DNA of 9,179 nucleotides from an uncultured Clostridium sp. (GTDB lineage: Bacteria; Bacillota; Clostridia; Peptostreptococcales; Peptostreptococcaceae), in the NCBI GenBank assembly GCA_900550335.1, contig URRU01000070.1:1-9179 (forward strand), read 5' to 3'. The notes beneath the pieces were generated by a model. It did not search any database, was not told the origin of the DNA, and was given only the letters and a program-made list of their open reading frames with translations. A program made the position numbers and the translations under genes. Shown here in pieces: positions 6,502 to 9,179 of the stretch (positions are counted from its first letter, which is position 1; each line of letters starts with the position of its first letter).

Positions 6502-6530
6502 ATTATATCATATTAATTGATAAGGGGCAA
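6502..6530 (-). promoter_or_regulatory. Extended -10 promoter of the POT transporter gene
   Basis: On the - strand TTGCCC (6525-6530) is followed by a 17-nt spacer and TATAAT (6502-6507), with TG one base before the -10 (TGATATAAT). The predicted leader is about 135-140 nt long. Confidence 0.75.
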
Positions 6531-6622
6531 ATAAATTTTATAATCATTTTTTATTAACTAAATACATTTTTTAGTTTAATTTTTTTAGTTTTCTGTAAAT
6601 AGTGATTGTTATTTTATAAATC

Positions 6623-6653
6623 TTGTTATATTTAAAAAATTTAAATATAACAA
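6623..6653 (-). terminator. All-AT-rich perfect hairpin downstream of the degV operon
   Basis: Perfect 14-bp arms TTGTTATATTTAAA and TTTAAATATAACAA flank a 3-nt loop, 83 nt past the degV stop. It may end the operon transcript, but it lacks a GC core and a following U-tract. It could instead be a protein-binding dyad. Confidence 0.35.
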
Positions 6654-6736
6654 TAATATTCTTCACCTACAATTAATTTATAATTAAAATATAATTAAAA
6701 TATCCTTCATTTACAATTAACCAAAAATAATATTTC

Positions 6737-7597
6737 TTATCTACCAGTTCCCCAGAACGCAAGTACCATTACACCTGGACCTGTATGTGCACCTATTATA
6801 GGGCCAATATCAGAGATATAAATTTCTGCATCAGGTAATTTATTTTCAACATATTCTTTAAGTTCTTCAGCCGCCTTTAAATCATCTCCATGACCTATTA
6901 CAACAGACTTACTTATTTCTGGACTCCAAGTTTTTACAATACATTCCACTTGTGCTGCCATAGCTTTATGACGTCCGCGAATTTTTTTGACAACCCGAAG
7001 TTTACCTTCTTCATCAACGCGTAAAAGAGGCTTTATGTTTAGAGTGTTTCCTAGAGTTGCAGCTACTGCGGACACTCTTCCACCATGTTTTAGATGATCA
7101 AAATTATCTACTGTAAACCAGTGGCATAGGTGCATCTTATTATTTTCAACCCAATCCACAAGTTCATCCATAGACATACCTTCTCTTTTCTTTTTATCAA
7201 CCTCTTTAATAAGAAGTCCCTCTCCAACAGCTGCACAAAGGCTATCTATACAGATAATTCTATTGTCTGGGTAAGATTCTTCAAGCTCATTTTTACAAAG
7301 ACATGCTGTCTGATATGTTCCAGACATTCCGGAAGAGAAACTGATGTATAAAACATCTTTCCCTTCCTTGAGTGCCTCTTCAAAATATTTTTCATATTCT
7401 AATACATTTATCTGAGAAGTAGATGCATACTTTCCCTGCTTTTGTAGTCCATAAAACTCACTGCAGGAAATATTTCCCTTAGGTCCATACACATACTCCT
7501 TATCTCCAATTTCTACGTTCATAGGTATTATTTTTACTGTTTCTAAATCTTCATTTAAATCAGATGTAGCGTCAGTAAATATTTGATATTCTTTCAT
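6737..7597 (-). CDS. DegV family (FakB-like) fatty-acid-binding protein
   Basis: The 286-residue protein has the usual DegV length and the motifs in order: TDATSDL (8-14), TSQINVLEYEKYFEEAL (60-76), SFSSGMSGTYQTA (86-98), IDSLCAAVGEGLL (117-129), DNFDHLKHGGRVS (164-176), LNIKPLLRVDEEGKL (186-200) and GPIIGAHTGPGVM (265-277). DegV/FakB proteins bind a fatty acid with its carboxylate near the conserved Thr/Ser and His (here T60/S61, S92 and H271). In Gram-positive bacteria some present it to the kinase FakA for phosphorylation and entry into phospholipids. No FakA gene is in view. The start codon is 2 nt after the radical SAM stop, and its AAGGGTG ribosome binding site lies within that gene's last codons, so translation is probably coupled. 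The particular ligand is unknown. Confidence 0.93.
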   Translation of the reverse strand: MKEYQIFTDATSDLNEDLETVKIIPMNVEIGDKEYVYGPKGNISCSEFYGLQKQGKYASTSQINVLEYEKYFEEALKEGKDVLYISFSSGMSGTYQTACLCKNELEESYPDNRIICIDSLCAAVGEGLLIKEVDKKKREGMSMDELVDWVENNKMHLCHWFTVDNFDHLKHGGRVSAVAATLGNTLNIKPLLRVDEEGKLRVVKKIRGRHKAMAAQVECIVKTWSPEISKSVVIGHGDDLKAAEELKEYVENKLPDAEIYISDIGPIIGAHTGPGVMVLAFWGTGR

Positions 7598-7599
7598 AG

Positions 7600-8964
7600 T
7601 TATTCACCCTTTTTGCAATTATCACAGCCACTGCATCCATGCCAAAGTTTATCTGCTGTAGGCTTCCAATTTTCAGCGTATTTTACAGTCTTATCACATA
7701 GATGGTCTACACTTTCAAAGCTCTGATAATCAGTATTTTCTGCTTTTGTTTCTTTAACCATCTGTCTTAAATATTCAGGATTTTCTAGCATTGGACATGG
7801 ACGAAGCATATTGTCATTAAATGGCTGATTGTTGTGATAAGCCATAAATATAGGACTCTTATATGCGTCTAATAGGCTAGTATCGTGAATATTGCAGTTT
7901 GAATAGTGGATAAATACACATGGTTCAACATCGCCTTTAGCATTTATGTGTAGGTAATTTCTTCCTCCAGCTATACATCCGTGTACGTACTGTGCATCGT
8001 TTTGGAAGTCCATTGAGAATATAGGTTTGCATTTTCTAAATTCTCTTATGCGGTTAAACATTAATTCTCTCTGCTCTGGGCTAGGTAATAGCTCAACTGC
8101 CGCATCATTTCCAACTGGCATATAGTGGAAGAACCAAACAAATAATGCACCGCTATCTATCATTAAATCAAAGTATTTTTCACTACTTACATCTTCAACA
8201 TTTTTACTTGTATAACAAGTTGAAATTCCAAAAGGTAATTTATGATCTTTTAATAATTTCATTGCATTCTGTACTTTTTTGTAAACACCTTCACCTCTAC
8301 GTCCGTCATTTGCTTCTTCAAATCCTTCAAGAGATATAGCAGGTACAAAGTTTTTAACACGAAGCATTTCATTACAGAAGTCCTCGTCTATTAAGCTACC
8401 GTTTGTAAACGCTAAGAATGCACAGTCTGGATGCATTTCACAAATTTTCATTAAATCATCTTTTCTAACTAGAGGTTCTCCACCAGTGTATATATACATA
8501 TATGTTCCCATTTCTTTACCCTGGCGAATTATCGAATCTATTGTTTCTAAGCTTAGATTTAATTTATTTCCGTACTCTGCTGCCCAGCAACCAGTGCAGT
8601 GCATATTACATGCAGATGTAGGGTCTAATAAAATTGCCCAAGGTACATTACATCCTTCTCTTTCTGATACTTCATGCTGTATTGCACTTCCTTTTAGACT
8701 AGCATTGAATAAGAAATTTTCAAAGAAAGCTCTTCTAACACCTGGATCTAAGTCATATACTTTTAAGATTAAATCGTACCAATGATTTTTTTCCTCTATT
8801 ACAGTTCTAATAGCATCACGCTGACTCTTATACCAATACTCAGGAGTTAATTTATCCACTAATTTCATAAGTTTTGGAATATTTTCTTCAGGATTTCCTT
8901 CTATGTATTTTAATGCCTTGTCAACTGCAAAATTTTGCATACTAGATTTTATAGATTTACTCAT
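7600..8964 (-). CDS. Radical SAM enzyme with SPASM-like C-terminal cysteines
   Basis: The 454-residue protein has a roughly 100-residue N-terminal helical region, then the radical SAM cluster motif C119-NMH-C123-TG-C126 preceded by PWAILLDPTSA. The SAM-binding GGEP is at 161-164. A partial TIM barrel follows, with TNGS (187-190) and ISLEG (210-214). Downstream cysteines C330, C349, C357 and C390 resemble a SPASM-type auxiliary iron-sulfur domain (CIAGGRNYLHINAKGDVEPC). A further cluster, C444-SG-C447-DN-C450, lies at the extreme C-terminus. Such enzymes use a 5'-deoxyadenosyl radical; the substrate here is not recognisable. It is the first gene of an operon with the DegV protein, which suggests a lipid-related substrate, but that is only inference. 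AAAGGA about 9 nt before the ATG supports the start. Confidence 0.88.
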   Translation of the reverse strand: MSKSIKSSMQNFAVDKALKYIEGNPEENIPKLMKLVDKLTPEYWYKSQRDAIRTVIEEKNHWYDLILKVYDLDPGVRRAFFENFLFNASLKGSAIQHEVSEREGCNVPWAILLDPTSACNMHCTGCWAAEYGNKLNLSLETIDSIIRQGKEMGTYMYIYTGGEPLVRKDDLMKICEMHPDCAFLAFTNGSLIDEDFCNEMLRVKNFVPAISLEGFEEANDGRRGEGVYKKVQNAMKLLKDHKLPFGISTCYTSKNVEDVSSEKYFDLMIDSGALFVWFFHYMPVGNDAAVELLPSPEQRELMFNRIREFRKCKPIFSMDFQNDAQYVHGCIAGGRNYLHINAKGDVEPCVFIHYSNCNIHDTSLLDAYKSPIFMAYHNNQPFNDNMLRPCPMLENPEYLRQMVKETKAENTDYQSFESVDHLCDKTVKYAENWKPTADKLWHGCSGCDNCKKGE

Positions 8965-9054
8965 TCGGATTCATCCTTTCTCTTTTTATATTTTATCGAC
9001 TTTTGAAATTGTACTTTTAAAATTTTAATTATTAGTTTTAAATGGTTTAAACAA

Positions 9055-9083
9055 ATTATAAAAAGAAACGAATTTTATTTCAT
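9055..9083 (-). promoter_or_regulatory. Probable promoter of the radical SAM-degV operon
   Basis: On the - strand a perfect TATAAT (9055-9060) is preceded by a 17-nt spacer and ATGAAA (9078-9083), a weak -35. The leader would be about 80 nt. The weak -35 lies directly beside the TGTCC/GGACA array, which fits activator-dependent control. Confidence 0.55.
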
Positions 9084-9084
9084 T

Positions 9085-9164
9085 GGACAAATTCATCTTT
9101 CTGTCCTAAATTGCGACAAAAGTTTAACTTTGTCCAAATTTTAGACAGATGTCTATTTGTGTCC
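9085..9164. promoter_or_regulatory. Array of TGTCC/GGACA half-sites with 29-bp period
   Basis: TGTCC begins at 9102, 9131 and 9160, exactly 29 bp apart. The first two are each part of a 17-bp dyad TGTC-N9-GACA (9102-9118 and 9131-9147) with a shared TAAATT/AAATTT-like centre. GGACA at 9085-9089 and AGACA-GA-TGTCT at 9143-9154 add further half-sites. The arrangement looks like a multi-site operator. It could serve the operon on the left or a divergent gene beyond the window. Confidence 0.55.
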
Positions 9165-9179
9165 ATTGTAAGAAATGTA

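Larger units (their letters stand above)
6359..6736. other. Intergenic region with transporter leader and promoter
   Basis: No gene is visible in these 378 nt. The left part (to about 6495) is the 5' leader of the transporter gene and 6502-6530 is its promoter. The rest is AT-rich downstream DNA of the degV operon. It holds the hairpin at 6623-6653 and two near-copies of cttcannTACAATTAA (near 6661 and 6705). Confidence 0.6.

Noticed and set aside
8486..8785. 99-codon + strand open frame opposite the radical SAM gene
   Set aside because: It covers the antisense of the CxxxCxxC region and shows no independent coding signal.

Overview
The window is very AT-rich. Its gene content (a DegV protein coupled to a radical SAM enzyme, a POT-type transporter, DUF1653, a TnpB element, a phage-type replication protein) fits a low-GC Bacillota, most likely class Clostridia and perhaps Peptostreptococcaceae. 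This placement is inferred from composition and protein character, not from a marker gene.

Layout: (1) 1-1376, + strand: the 3' part of a TnpB-family RNA-guided nuclease gene, open through the left edge. It is followed by about 335 nt of structured non-coding DNA (1377-1711), where an omegaRNA and the right end of an IS200/IS605-type element would lie. (2) From 1712 onward every gene is on the - strand. First comes a lipoprotein (1838-2920) with its own sigma-A-type promoter and a terminator that abuts the predicted element end. (3) 3106-4101 encodes a winged-helix, phage/plasmid-type replication protein with an internal 21-bp tandem repeat. It is preceded by about three 40-bp direct repeats (4101-4219) that overlap its promoter and translation start. 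(4) 4318-4551 is a DUF1653 gene with its own terminator. (5) 4728-4935 is a large nested inverted repeat with a GC-richer apex, either an unassigned structured RNA or a MITE-like element. (6) 4988-6358 encodes a divergent POT/PTR2-family transporter with an extended -10 promoter and a repeat-containing leader. (7) 6737-8964 is a two-gene operon, radical SAM enzyme then DegV/FakB-like protein, 2 nt apart. Upstream of it (9085-9164) is an array of TGTCC/GGACA half-sites with a 29-bp period.

How the parts relate: the left third (TnpB element, replication protein with iteron-like repeats, possibly the inverted-repeat element) looks accessory or mobile. The right half looks like ordinary chromosomal metabolism: peptide or other solute uptake, and an uncharacterised radical SAM/lipid-binding-protein pair. 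The points most worth a second look are the TnpB guide-RNA region and its junction with the neighbouring terminator, the 208-bp nested inverted repeat, the repeats that copy the rep-like gene's start region, and the 29-bp operator-like array.
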